A stretch of DNA of 64,000 nt from Streptomyces lacrimifluminis (lineage in GTDB: Bacteria > Actinomycetota > Actinomycetes > Streptomycetales > Streptomycetaceae). The notes under the pieces are model-generated. The model searched no databases and was not told where the DNA came from. It worked only from the letters and a program-made list of their open reading frames with translations. Position numbers and translations under genes: made by a program. The stretch lies in contig NZ_BMMU01000030.1 of the NCBI RefSeq assembly GCF_014646095.1, positions 1 through 64,000 of the forward strand. Direction: 5' to 3'. Each line of letters starts with the position of its first letter. Within the stretch, counting starts at the first letter, position 1. This document shows, in pieces, positions 8,806-17,291 of this stretch.

Positions 8806-8906
8806 GGCTGCCGAGCCCCGCCTCCACGCACCCTTTTCATCTTTTTCCTGTGCTGAGCCATGTCCGCTCGCACAGCGATTCCTCTTGCCTCTCACGGGAG
8901 TTCGCC

Positions 8907-10295
8907 ATGTCTGTCTCCACCGTCGCCGTCGACCAGGCAGTTTGCTGTGACATTTCCGGACCTCTGCCCGTTCTGGGCCGCGATGTCACCGTCCCGCTCG
9001 TCACCGGCGGCGAGGTCACCTACGCCGCGCTCGACTACGCCGCCAGCGCCCCCGCGCTCCAGCGGGTCTGGGACGACGTGGCCGCGTACGCGCCCTACTA
9101 CGGCAGTGTGCACCGGGGGGCCGGCTACCTCTCCCAGCTGTCGACGGACCTCTTCGAGAACGCCCGCAGGACGGTCACCGAGTTCCTGGACTGCCGCGCC
9201 GACGACCAGCTGATCTTCACCCGGTCCACGACCGACTCCCTCAACCTCCTCGCCGCCGCCCTCCCCGACGGCTGCCAGGTCTTCGTCTTCGAGACCGAGC
9301 ACCACGCCTCCCTGCTGCCCTGGCGGGACGCCCAGGTCACCTACCTCGACGCCCCGCGCACCCCTCGGCAGGCCGTGGCCACCCTTGAGGAGGCCCTCGC
9401 CGCCCGTACCGCGTCTGGCCAAGAGGGCCAGGGCCCGGCCCTCGTCTGCGTCACCGGCGCCTCCAACGTCACCGGCGAGCTGTGGCCCGTACGGGAGCTG
9501 GCCGCCGTCGCCCACGCGCACGGCGCGCGGATCGTCCTCGACGCCGCCCAGCTGGCCCCGCACCACCCGGTCTCCGTCCAGGACCTGGACGTCGACTGGG
9601 TCGCCTTCTCCGGCCACAAGCTGTACGCGCCCTTCGGCTCCGGTGTCCTGGCGGGCCGCGCGGACTGGCTGCGCGCCGCCGACCCGTACCTCGCCGGTGG
9701 TGGCGCCAGCCGCAAGGTCGCACGGCGCACGGACGGGGGAGTGGACGTGGAGTGGCACGACACCGCGGCCCGGCACGAGGCCGGCTCGCCGAACGTCATC
9801 GGCGCCTACTCGATCGCCGCCGCCTGCAACGCCCTCACGGAGGCCGGCTTCGACACCCTGGTGGCCCGGGAGCAGCACCTGATCGACACCGTGCGGGCGG
9901 GTCTCGCCGAAGTGCCCGAGGTCCGGGTTCTCTCGCTGTTCGGCGACGACGCGCCGCGCGTCGGAGTCATCTCGTTCGTCGTCGAGGGGTGGAACAGCTC
10001 GCACTTCGCCGCGGCGCTCTCCGCGGAGTACGGGATCGGGGTGCGCGACGGGCTGTTCTGCGCGCATCCGCTGGTGCGGACGCTGCTGGGCAGTGACCCG
10101 CAGACGCAGGGGGAGTGCGGCGCCCCCGAGGCCGCCCCCGGTGAGAAGTCGCTCAACGCGATTCGGGTGAGCTTCGGTGCGGGTACCCCCGACGAGCACG
10201 TCGAGCGGTTTGTCGGTGCGGTGAAGGAGCTTGTGCGGGACGGGGCTCGGTGGCAGTACCGGACCGAGGACGGGCGTTGCGTTCCGGCGGTTTGA
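8907..10295 (+). CDS. Class V PLP-dependent aminotransferase / cysteine desulfurase-like enzyme
   Basis: This is a fold-type I PLP enzyme of 462 residues, in the broad family of NifS/SufS cysteine desulfurases and isopenicillin N epimerase-like proteins. The Schiff-base lysine is K238 in FSGHKLYAPFG. The PLP aspartate and glutamine region is VLDAAQLAPHH, and VHRGAGYLS resembles the substrate loop of desulfurases. An earlier GTG at 8850 is in frame, but ATG 8907 has a CGGGAG site and fits the family N-terminus. Control by a SAM riboswitch argues for work in methionine or sulfur metabolism. The actual substrate is unknown. Confidence 0.85.
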   Translation: MSVSTVAVDQAVCCDISGPLPVLGRDVTVPLVTGGEVTYAALDYAASAPALQRVWDDVAAYAPYYGSVHRGAGYLSQLSTDLFENARRTVTEFLDCRADDQLIFTRSTTDSLNLLAAALPDGCQVFVFETEHHASLLPWRDAQVTYLDAPRTPRQAVATLEEALAARTASGQEGQGPALVCVTGASNVTGELWPVRELAAVAHAHGARIVLDAAQLAPHHPVSVQDLDVDWVAFSGHKLYAPFGSGVLAGRADWLRAADPYLAGGGASRKVARRTDGGVDVEWHDTAARHEAGSPNVIGAYSIAAACNALTEAGFDTLVAREQHLIDTVRAGLAEVPEVRVLSLFGDDAPRVGVISFVVEGWNSSHFAAALSAEYGIGVRDGLFCAHPLVRTLLGSDPQTQGECGAPEAAPGEKSLNAIRVSFGAGTPDEHVERFVGAVKELVRDGARWQYRTEDGRCVPAV

Positions 10296-10330
10296 TCGCC
10301 CCCGCCGCCCCTACCCGTCCCGTCCTGTTT

Positions 10331-10456
10331 CTGGGGGCTCTGCCCCCGGGCCCCCTTCGCGCTGAACGCGCTCGTCCTCAAACTCCCCCAGAGGGGGACC
10401 CCAGACGGGCTGGATGGTGCCGGACGGCGCTGGAAGGGTGAACCGGACGGGCTGGG
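10331..10456. repeat. Dispersed intergenic repeat, family B, copy 1
   Basis: GGGGGCTCTGCCCCCGGGCCCCC, CTCGTCCTCAAACTCCCCCA and CAGACGGGCTGGATG blocks recur at about 17230-17280 and, inverted, at about 25190-25262. Internal inverted repeats could form hairpins and serve as a terminator between these convergent genes. Confidence 0.65.
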
Positions 10457-10459
10457 AGG

Positions 10460-10741
10460 TCAGCTGTCCAGGCCGATCGCGAACGCCGCCTCCAGGTCGT
10501 GCTGGGAGTACGTCCGGAACGCCACGTGGGTGTCCGTCGCCTCCACGCCCGGGATCTTGCTGATGCTGCCGGGGATGATCTCCGCCAGGTCCTCGTGGGC
10601 CTTGACGCGGACCATCGCGATCAGGTCGTACGTACCGGTGACGGAGAAGACCTCGCTCACGCTGTCCAGCGCGGCGATCGACTCCGCGATCTCGGGAATC
10701 CGGTCCACGCTGGTCTTGATGAGCACGATCGCGGTGATCAC
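10460..10741 (-). CDS. Stand-alone Lrp/AsnC ligand-binding (RAM) domain protein
   Basis: This 93-residue protein corresponds to the C-terminal RAM domain of Lrp/AsnC regulators. It contains TGTYDLIAMVRVKAHEDL and the strand GVEATDTHVAFRTYSQH. It lacks the N-terminal helix-turn-helix, so it is not itself a DNA-binding regulator. Such proteins bind amino acids as oligomers. A GGGAGAG site precedes the GTG start. It is convergent with the aminotransferase gene and follows the rhomboid gene on the same strand after 42 bases. Confidence 0.85.
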   Translation of the reverse strand: MITAIVLIKTSVDRIPEIAESIAALDSVSEVFSVTGTYDLIAMVRVKAHEDLAEIIPGSISKIPGVEATDTHVAFRTYSQHDLEAAFAIGLDS

Positions 10742-10783
10742 GGCTGGTTCTCTCCCTCGGGGCCCGCTGCTGAGGATCTCACC

Positions 10784-11542
10784 CTACTCGCGGTCCAGCC
10801 GGCCCGGTTGCTGTGCCTTCCCGGGGGACGCCTCCCGGGAAGGCACAGCGGCGGTACGCCGATGTCGCACCCACGCGTAGGCGAAGCCCAGCCCGAACCC
10901 CACCACGTGCGCCAGATACGCCACCCCGGGCCCGGAGGACGCCCGGCCCGCCGCCACCCACTGGAGGGCCGCCCAGAACGGCAGGGTCAGCCAGGCCGGG
11001 AAGCGCAGGGGGAGGAAGAAGAGGAACGGGAAGAGGCTCGTGACGCGGGCCCTGGGGAACAGGTACAGGAACGCGCCCAGGATCGCCGAGATCGCGCCTG
11101 ACGCCCCCACCAGCGTCTGCTGCGAGCCGGCGTTGGCGGCGGCGTACCCCAGCAGGGCCAGGTAGCCGCAGCCCAGGTAGAAGAGGGTGAACTCCAGGTG
11201 CCCGAGGCGTTCCTCCGTCATGGCGCCGAAGACGTAGAGGAAGAGCATGTTGCCCAGCAGGTGGACCCAGCTGCCGTGCACGAACAGTGCCGTGGCAGGG
11301 GTGAGCGTGGCCCGCGGGGCGCCGGTGAAGAGGTCGGCGGGGACCACGCCCCAGCGGCGGAAGTAGGCCCGCTGGGCGGCCAGCAGGGCATCCCCGGTGC
11401 CGTACCCGGGGTTCAGGCCCGAGGCGGGGCCGATGACGAAGAGCAGACAGCAGACGGCGATCAGCCCGTACGTCACCGGCGCCGACTGGGCACGGACCGA
11501 TCTGCGGACCGCGGGACGCCACTTCTCGAACTCGCCGATCAT
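10784..11542 (-). CDS. Rhomboid-family intramembrane serine protease
   Basis: This is a membrane protease of 252 residues with six hydrophobic helices. The catalytic set is complete. HLLGNMLFLYVFG provides N98, GASGAIS gives the nucleophile S148, and AHVVGFGLG gives H212. A variable loop precedes the first catalytic helix. The frame stays open for more than 200 codons upstream, but those codons lie antisense to the zinc-ribbon gene, so the ATG at 11542 is taken as the start. Its ribosome binding site is weak. Substrates cannot be inferred. Confidence 0.9.
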   Translation of the reverse strand: MIGEFEKWRPAVRRSVRAQSAPVTYGLIAVCCLLFVIGPASGLNPGYGTGDALLAAQRAYFRRWGVVPADLFTGAPRATLTPATALFVHGSWVHLLGNMLFLYVFGAMTEERLGHLEFTLFYLGCGYLALLGYAAANAGSQQTLVGASGAISAILGAFLYLFPRARVTSLFPFLFFLPLRFPAWLTLPFWAALQWVAAGRASSGPGVAYLAHVVGFGLGFAYAWVRHRRTAAVPSREASPGKAQQPGRLDRE

Positions 11543-11701
11543 GGACACAGAGCATGACGTAACGGGACCGAACGGCGCAGACCGCCTCGCCGCTGTGGGC
11601 GGACGGGCGGTGGATACCCGCCAGGCCTTAGGGTTACGAGCCACATGCTCCAGGGAAACTGGCGCGGCACGGATACTAGAAGGAAAGCGAACATATCCAC
11701 G

Positions 11702-11941
11702 ATGACGGTTCCTCTGCCTACCGACTCGACCCGGTGGCGCTGTGCTCTCTGCGGCAACCTCACGCGTTTCGACGTGACCCGCTCCTCCAAGGTCGTGGAG
11801 TACGTGCACCTCGACCTTGCCGGAGACCCGAAGGTGGAGGAGCGCGAGGTGGTCAGTGAGACCATCGAGTCGGTGCGCTGCCGTTGGTGCAACGCCGTGG
11901 ATCAGGTCGAGCTCGTGGACAGGCCGGGCGCCGGCTCCTGA
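11702..11941 (+). CDS. Small zinc-ribbon protein
   Basis: This is a 79-residue protein with two CxxC knuckles, RCALCGN and RCRWCNA, separated by about 40 residues, which predicts one zinc ribbon. The intervening segment is acidic and charged (HLDLAGDPKVEEREVVSET). The ATG at 11702 follows AAGGAAAG at a rather long distance. The NYN-domain gene starts 37 bases downstream on the same strand, so the two are probably co-transcribed. A role in nucleic-acid binding is an inference from fold and neighbour only. Confidence 0.8.
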   Translation: MTVPLPTDSTRWRCALCGNLTRFDVTRSSKVVEYVHLDLAGDPKVEEREVVSETIESVRCRWCNAVDQVELVDRPGAGS

Positions 11942-11978
11942 CGGGAGCGGCCCGCACAGGAACTGGTTGGGGTGACGG

Positions 11979-13328
11979 ATGGTGGAGACCACGGGCGGGG
12001 AGCCGGGCGACGGCGCCGCCGAGGTGCTCGACCGCCCGCTGCCCGACGGCGTGCGCAGGCGCGTCGTGCAGATCGTCTCCGACGGGTTCGGCGGACTCAC
12101 CGTCGCCGAGCTGCCCGCCCAGTTGCGGCAGTACGCGCGGTTCGCGCCCAATCGGCGGGCCAAGTTCGCCGGCAACGCCATGGCCGCCGCGCTGGAGACC
12201 GACACGCTGTTCCGGCAGCGCATCGGGGAGAAGCTCAGGGAGGCCCAGCCGGAGCTGGCCGGGGCTCTCGACGCCGGTTCGCCACCCCCGGCCGCCGATC
12301 CGCTGGACGTGGCCGCCGCGGCCTATGTGCTGCGCCCCACGGGCTGGGTGAAGCTCGTCACCGCGGCCGGCGAGGAGGCGCAGCGCGCCGACGCCGAGCG
12401 CGCCGACGACGAGAGCCGGGCCGAACTGGAGCGGCTGCGCGAGGAGTTGACCGCCGCCCGCGACCACACCCGCAGCGAGACCGAGCGGCTGCGTACGGAG
12501 CTGGAGTCGGCGAGGAAGGAAGCCGAATCGCTCCACCGCAAGCTGCGCGCCGCGCTCAGTGACGTCAAGCGCGGCGAGGCCGCCCTGCGCAAGGTGCACG
12601 CCGAGATGGAGACCGTGCGCACCGAGGGGCACACGCACGTCTCCGCGGCCGAGAGCGAGGCCCGGCGGCTCAAGGGGCGGCTGAGCGAGGTGGAGGCGGC
12701 GCTGGAGGCCAGCAGACGCGCCGTCCGGGAGGGACGAAGCGTCGAGGACATGCGCGTACGGCTGCTGCTGGACACGGTGCTCGACGCGGCCCAGGGGCTG
12801 CGGCGGGAGCTGGCGCTGCCGCCGGTGTCGGTGCGGCCGGCCGAGACCGTGGACGCGGTCGAGCCGGGGCGGATGACACCGAAGGACATCGCCGCCCGGG
12901 CGCTGTCCGAGAACGATCCGGCGATTCTCGACCAGTTGCTCGCGCTGCCGCAGGCGCATCTGGTCGTCGACGGCTACAACGTGACGAAGACCGGCTATCC
13001 GCAGATGCCGTTGGAGAAGCAGCGGCTGCGGCTGCTGGGGCAGTTGTCGCAGCTCGCCGCGCAGACCGGGGCCGAGGTCACCTGTGTCTTCGACGGGGCC
13101 GAACTGGCCGCTCCGGTGCTGCTGGCGCCGCCGCGCGGGGTGCGGGTGCTGTTCTCCAAGGCCGGTGTCACCGCCGACGAGCTGATCCGTCAGCTGGTGC
13201 GCGCGGAACCGCCCGGCCGGCCGGTCATCGTCGTGTCGACGGACCGCGAGGTGGCCGACGGGATCGCCAAGGCGGGTGCCCGGCCGGTGGCTTCGGTGGT
13301 GCTGCTGAAGCGGTTCTCGCGCGGCTGA
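11979..13328 (+). CDS. NYN-domain (PIN-like RNase) protein with coiled coil
   Basis: The protein has 449 residues. Residues 1-120 form a conserved globular part that begins after a disordered leader. Residues 130-245 are a long Glu/Arg-rich coiled coil. The C-terminal third is a NYN domain, with the first acidic residue in HLVVDGYNVTKTGYP, followed by TCVFDGAE and VSTDREVADGIAKAGA. These match the metal-binding acidic pattern of PIN-like nucleases such as the YacP/Rae1 group, which cleave RNA. The partner zinc-ribbon protein lies just upstream. Nuclease activity is predicted, not shown. Confidence 0.85.
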   Translation: MVETTGGEPGDGAAEVLDRPLPDGVRRRVVQIVSDGFGGLTVAELPAQLRQYARFAPNRRAKFAGNAMAAALETDTLFRQRIGEKLREAQPELAGALDAGSPPPAADPLDVAAAAYVLRPTGWVKLVTAAGEEAQRADAERADDESRAELERLREELTAARDHTRSETERLRTELESARKEAESLHRKLRAALSDVKRGEAALRKVHAEMETVRTEGHTHVSAAESEARRLKGRLSEVEAALEASRRAVREGRSVEDMRVRLLLDTVLDAAQGLRRELALPPVSVRPAETVDAVEPGRMTPKDIAARALSENDPAILDQLLALPQAHLVVDGYNVTKTGYPQMPLEKQRLRLLGQLSQLAAQTGAEVTCVFDGAELAAPVLLAPPRGVRVLFSKAGVTADELIRQLVRAEPPGRPVIVVSTDREVADGIAKAGARPVASVVLLKRFSRG

Positions 13329-13462
13329 CGGCAGTCGGCAACATACGGGCGCAATGACCGAATTGACGGAAGTGTCACGCAACGTAGCGTCAATCGAGCA
13401 TTGCTGTATGTGTGTTGTGTGTAAAAAATGCGATGAGTGACAAACATTTTTCTCTTCAGGAT

Positions 13463-13492
13463 TTGAAGTGATCACGGAGAGGTCACTAAGGT
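13463..13492 (+). promoter_or_regulatory. Candidate promoter for the first NlpC/P60 gene
   Basis: TTGAAG (13463-13468) and TAAGGT (13487-13492) are 18 bases apart, a good housekeeping sigma-factor match. The palindrome GTGATCAC occurs at 13468-13475, at the -35 edge, and again at 13515-13522 in the leader. The preceding 100 bases are unusually A/T-rich for this genome. Confidence 0.5.
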
Positions 13493-13562
13493 CAGGCCTC
13501 GAACCTCCGCTCGGGTGATCACTCAAAGGGAGTGACAGCGGGAGAAGAAGGAGTTCGCCTCC

Positions 13563-14612
13563 GTGGCGTCCCATCGTCGACCGAAGCAGCCGAGCCGCAC
13601 CCGCGTGACCGTGCTCACCACCGCCGCGGCTGCCGCCGTGGCCCTCAGCGCCAACGCCGCCAACGCGGCGCCGAGCGAGAAGCCGAGCAAGGACGAGGTC
13701 AAGGCCAAGGTCGACAAGCTCTACGAGCAGGCGGAGCAGGCCACCGAGAAGCTCAACGGGGCCGAGGAGAAGCAGGACCGGCTGGAGAAGGAGATCTCCA
13801 CCCTCCAGGACAACGTCGCCCGCGGCCAGGAAGAGCTCAACGAGCTGCGCGACGGCCTCGGACTCGCCGCCGCCGCCCAGTACCGCAGCGGCAGCATCGA
13901 CCCCTCCGTGCAGCTTTTCCTCTCCGCCGACCCGGACGACTACCTCGACAAGGCGTCCACGATGGACCAGCTGAGCGCTCAGCAGGTCGACTCGCTCAAG
14001 AAGGTCCAGGAGAAGCAGCGCTCGCTCGCCCAGCAGCGCTCCGAGGCCGGCGAGAAGCTCCAGGACCTCGCGGACACCCGCACCGAGCTGGCCAAGAAGA
14101 AGAAGGAAGTCCAGGGCAGGCTCGCCGAGGCGCAGAAGCTCCTCAACTCCATGACGGCCGCGGAGAAGGCGGCCCTCGCCGCCGCCGACGCCCGCGCCAG
14201 CCGGGCCAGCGAGCGCGCCGTCCTCAGCGATGCGGGCTCGGGCAGTTCGGGCTCGGCCGTCACGGGCCGCGCCGGTTCCGCGTACGCCGCCGCGCAGAGC
14301 GTGATCGGCTCGCCGTACGTCTACGGTGCCTCCGGCCCCAGCTCCTTCGACTGCTCGGGTCTCACCTCGTGGGCGTTCGCCCAGGCCGGCATCCAGATAC
14401 CCCGGACCTCGCAGGCACAGGCCAACGCCGGTACCCGCATCTACTCGCAGAGCGATCTCCAGGTCGGTGACCTGGTCATCTTCTACGGCGACCTGCACCA
14501 CGTCGGCTTCTACGCCGGCAACGGCCAGGTCCTGCACAGCCCGCGCACCGGAGCGGTCGTGCGGTACGAGTCGATCGACAACATGCCGTACCAGTTCGGC
14601 GTGCGGATCTGA
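13563..14612 (+). CDS. Secreted NlpC/P60 peptidoglycan endopeptidase, copy 1
   Basis: This is a secreted cell-wall hydrolase of 349 residues. A signal peptide covers about residues 1-36 (cut near NAANA-AP), a coiled coil covers 40-210, and the NlpC/P60 domain covers 235-349. Catalytic Cys264 lies in SFDCSGLT and the histidine in HHVGFYAGNGQVLH. Members cleave the D-Glu to diaminopimelate bond. GTG is used as start, with AAGGAG upstream. A paralogue of the same layout follows after 256 bases. The coiled coil resembles that of RipA-type and CwlO-type enzymes, where it restrains or targets the catalytic domain. Confidence 0.95.
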   Translation: MASHRRPKQPSRTRVTVLTTAAAAAVALSANAANAAPSEKPSKDEVKAKVDKLYEQAEQATEKLNGAEEKQDRLEKEISTLQDNVARGQEELNELRDGLGLAAAAQYRSGSIDPSVQLFLSADPDDYLDKASTMDQLSAQQVDSLKKVQEKQRSLAQQRSEAGEKLQDLADTRTELAKKKKEVQGRLAEAQKLLNSMTAAEKAALAAADARASRASERAVLSDAGSGSSGSAVTGRAGSAYAAAQSVIGSPYVYGASGPSSFDCSGLTSWAFAQAGIQIPRTSQAQANAGTRIYSQSDLQVGDLVIFYGDLHHVGFYAGNGQVLHSPRTGAVVRYESIDNMPYQFGVRI

Positions 14613-14787
14613 TCCGCTCTTCGACGGATCGGATCGTCGTACTCCTTCCGGGTCTGTTCAAGATCAGGACACGTTGACGCCCGAACGGGCGAATCACGAC
14701 ACCGTCCGCTGACCCCGCGCCCCGCCCGTGACCTGCGTCATAGGCGGGGCGTCACCGTGTGTGGCCGCCGAGGTCTTTGGCCCGCAC

Positions 14788-14803
14788 GTAGTCGCACGAC
14801 TAC
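14788..14803 (+). promoter_or_regulatory. Inverted repeat upstream of the second NlpC/P60 gene
   Basis: GTAGTCG and CGACTAC are separated by CA, about 65 bases before the GTG start. TACTGT at its right edge could be a -10 box. This is a possible operator; no regulator is assigned. Confidence 0.35.
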
Positions 14804-14868
14804 TGTCTGGCGCGCCCCCAATACCGGGGGAGCACATGCGTCCGCCAGCGGAAGGAGTGCGGCTTCTC

Positions 14869-15897
14869 GTGGGGTTCCATCGCCGCCTTGCACCGTCCGG
14901 GTTCGACCGGGGAGCCAGCGCCGCAGGCGCCGCCCTCACCGTGCTGTCCGCCGCAGCCGCGGCTCTCGGCGCCGCCGTGCCGTCGGCGACCGCCGCGCCG
15001 ACCGACCACACCCGGGCCGAGGTGGACCGGCTCTACGCGGCGGCCGAGAAGGCCACCGAGTCCTACAACCGGGCCGACGAGCGCGCCGACACGCTCCGCG
15101 CGCAGGTGACCAGGGCGCAGGACCGGATCGCGCGGCAGCAGTTGCGCATCAACACCATGCGGGAGGCGCTCGGTTCGCTCGCGGGCGCCCAGTACCGGGC
15201 CGGAGGCCTGGACCCCTCGCTGGCGCTGCTGTTCTCCGACGACCCGGACGAGTACCTGGAGAAGGCCGCCGCGCTCGACCGGATCAACCTCCACCAGGCC
15301 GGTGAGCTCAAAGAACTCCAGGCGGCCATGCGGGAACTCGCCCAGGAGCGCACGGAGGCCACCGGCAAGCTCCGCGAGCTCGACCGCAGCCGCAAGGCGG
15401 TCGCCGCGCACAAGCGGACCGTCGAACAGAAGCTGGCGAAGGCGCGGGCGCTGCTCAACTCGCTGCCGTCCGCCGACCGGGCCGCCTACGACCGGGCCTC
15501 CCGGTCCGACCGCACCGACCTGCCCGACCTCGGCAACTCCGCCGCGCCGAGCGCCCGTGCGGCAGCCGCCGTCGCCGCGGCCCGGGCGGCGCTGGGCAGT
15601 CCGTACGTCTGGGGCTCCAACGGGCCCTCCGGCTTCGACTGTTCGGGCCTGATGCAGTGGTCGTACGCGAAGGCCGGGGTCTCCCTGCCCCGTACCTCGC
15701 AGGCGCAGCGGTACGCCGGGCAGCAGGTCCCGCTCTCCCAGGCCCAGCCCGGCGACCTGGTCACGTACCGGTCCGATGCCAGTCATGTCGGGATGTACGT
15801 GGGCAACGGCCAGGTGATCCACGCCCCCTACCCGGGCGCGCCGGTGCGGTACGACCCGGTGGGCATGATGCCCGTCTCGTCGGTCACCAGGGTCTGA
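14869..15897 (+). CDS. Secreted NlpC/P60 peptidoglycan endopeptidase, copy 2
   Basis: This is a paralogue of the preceding gene with the same architecture in 342 residues: signal peptide ending near SATAA, coiled coil, and a C-terminal NlpC/P60 domain with GFDCSGLMQWSYAKAG and DASHVGMYVGNGQVIHAP. The frame is open to 14728. The GTG at 14869 is preferred because GAAGGAG precedes it and because the sequence around it aligns base by base with the start of copy 1. One difference is that the first catalytic histidine block is SHVGMY, not HHVGFY. The two copies probably arose by tandem duplication. Confidence 0.93.
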   Translation: MGFHRRLAPSGFDRGASAAGAALTVLSAAAAALGAAVPSATAAPTDHTRAEVDRLYAAAEKATESYNRADERADTLRAQVTRAQDRIARQQLRINTMREALGSLAGAQYRAGGLDPSLALLFSDDPDEYLEKAAALDRINLHQAGELKELQAAMRELAQERTEATGKLRELDRSRKAVAAHKRTVEQKLAKARALLNSLPSADRAAYDRASRSDRTDLPDLGNSAAPSARAAAAVAAARAALGSPYVWGSNGPSGFDCSGLMQWSYAKAGVSLPRTSQAQRYAGQQVPLSQAQPGDLVTYRSDASHVGMYVGNGQVIHAPYPGAPVRYDPVGMMPVSSVTRV

Positions 15898-15984
15898 GCA
15901 GGGAGGGTCCGAGCGGCGAGATCCGTACGTCCGGAGCGTCCCCTTCCCCGAACTTCCCGACAATCGGCCCGTACGATCGTCGGC

Positions 15985-17199
15985 GTGGCTGGTCGTAGGC
16001 GTGCGTGGGACGCGTGGCGGGTCCGGGGCGTGGCGCTCTGGCTGCTGCTCGGCGCGCTCGTCTCCCTCGTCGCGTGCGGCGGCGGCCGGTCGGCGACCGA
16101 CACCGCGTCCGCCGACGTACGGCGGCTGCTGGACCGGCGGGCCGCGGCCGTCCTCGCCGGTGACGCACCGGCGTACGAGCGGACCGGAGCGCCCGCCGGG
16201 TTCACGCGGCTGCGCGCGCTCCCGCTGGCGGCCTGGTCGTACCGTCTGATCGCCCTGCACGGCACCGACGGTGGCGTGGTCACCGCCGATGTGGAGCTGA
16301 GCTACCGCGTCGAGGGCATCGACAAGGCCCCCGTGAAGGTCGGGCGCACCCTGAGCCTCACCGAGCGGGACGACGGCCGGTGGTACGTCGACCACGACAA
16401 GCCCGCGCGGCAGACGGGCCAGCAGCTGTGGGACCAGGGGACCGTACGGGCCGTACGCGGGGCGCGCAGCCTCGTCCTGGGGGTGGGGCAGTCACCGGAC
16501 TCCCTGCGCCGTTACGCGGGCTTCGCGGACCGGGCCGTGCCGGCGGTGACCCAGGCGTGGGGCGGGGCCTGGACGAAGCGGGTCGTGGTCCTCGTTCCGA
16601 AGTCGCTGGAAGGGATGGCGGGGCTGCTCGGATCGCCGGCCTCCGCGTACCGGGGGATCGCGGCGGTCACGACCGGGGAGGTGGGCGGATCGCCGCGGGC
16701 ACCCGCGGACCGGATCATCGTCAACCCCGAGGCGTACGGCGTGCTCGGCGACTTCGGCAAGCAGGTCGTGCTCACCCACGAGACCACGCACGTGGCGACC
16801 CGTACCGCCACCACGGCGGCCACGCCCCTGTGGCTCTCCGAGGGGTACGCGGACTGGGTCGGCTACCGGTCCACGGGCCGTACGGCCGTCCAGGCGGCCC
16901 CCGAACTGGCCCGCGCCGTGGCATCCGGCGACGTACCGGACGCGCTGCCCGAGGACGCGGACTTCGGCTTCGGCGGGGACGCGGCGAACCTGGCCCAGTC
17001 GTACGAGGGCGGCTGGCTGGCGTGCCGGCTGATCGCCGACCGGTGGGGTGAGGTGCGGCTCGGTGAGTTCTACCGGGCTGTGGGGGCGCACAGGACGCGG
17101 GCGGGCGCGGTCGAGGGGGCGATGGCGAACGTACTGGGGACGACGCGGGGGGAGTTCACGGAGTTGTGGCGGGACTATCTCCGGGCTCAACTCGCGTAG
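15985..17199 (+). CDS. Predicted exported zinc metallopeptidase-like lipoprotein
   Basis: The 404-residue protein has a basic N-terminus, a hydrophobic helix and the lipobox-like LVSLVAC, so it is probably a lipoprotein. The motif HETTH at residues 265-269, with WLSEGYADWVGY about 20 residues later, fits the HExxH...E zinc site of gluzincin metallopeptidases. The N-terminal half has no recognised domain. TACGAT at 15972-15977 stands exactly 7 bases before the GTG and no Shine-Dalgarno is present, so a leaderless mRNA is likely. Proteolysis is inferred from the motif only. Confidence 0.75.
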   Translation: MAGRRRAWDAWRVRGVALWLLLGALVSLVACGGGRSATDTASADVRRLLDRRAAAVLAGDAPAYERTGAPAGFTRLRALPLAAWSYRLIALHGTDGGVVTADVELSYRVEGIDKAPVKVGRTLSLTERDDGRWYVDHDKPARQTGQQLWDQGTVRAVRGARSLVLGVGQSPDSLRRYAGFADRAVPAVTQAWGGAWTKRVVVLVPKSLEGMAGLLGSPASAYRGIAAVTTGEVGGSPRAPADRIIVNPEAYGVLGDFGKQVVLTHETTHVATRTATTAATPLWLSEGYADWVGYRSTGRTAVQAAPELARAVASGDVPDALPEDADFGFGGDAANLAQSYEGGWLACRLIADRWGEVRLGEFYRAVGAHRTRAGAVEGAMANVLGTTRGEFTELWRDYLRAQLA

Positions 17200-17229
17200 T
17201 TCCTCGCCCCCGCCGCCTCTGCCCGTCGC

Positions 17230-17285
17230 ATCCCGCCCCCAGAGGGGGGACCCCCGGACGGGCTGGATGATGCCGGCCGGGGCGA
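17230..17285. repeat. Dispersed intergenic repeat, family B, copy 2
   Basis: CCCCCAGAGGGGGG and GGACGGGCTGGATGATGCCGG match copy 1 near 10400. The repeat lies between convergent genes and is short and partial compared with the other copies. Confidence 0.6.
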
Positions 17286-17291
17286 AAGGTG

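Noticed and set aside
11543..12223. An upstream extension of the rhomboid frame
   Set aside because: It is antisense to the zinc-ribbon and NYN genes and adds no hydrophobic or conserved sequence.
13329..13562. A c-di-AMP (ydaO) riboswitch before the first NlpC/P60 gene
   Set aside because: Such elements often precede Streptomyces cell-wall hydrolases, but I could not find the conserved GAACCGGGGGAACC-like and GGGTGAATC segments here.
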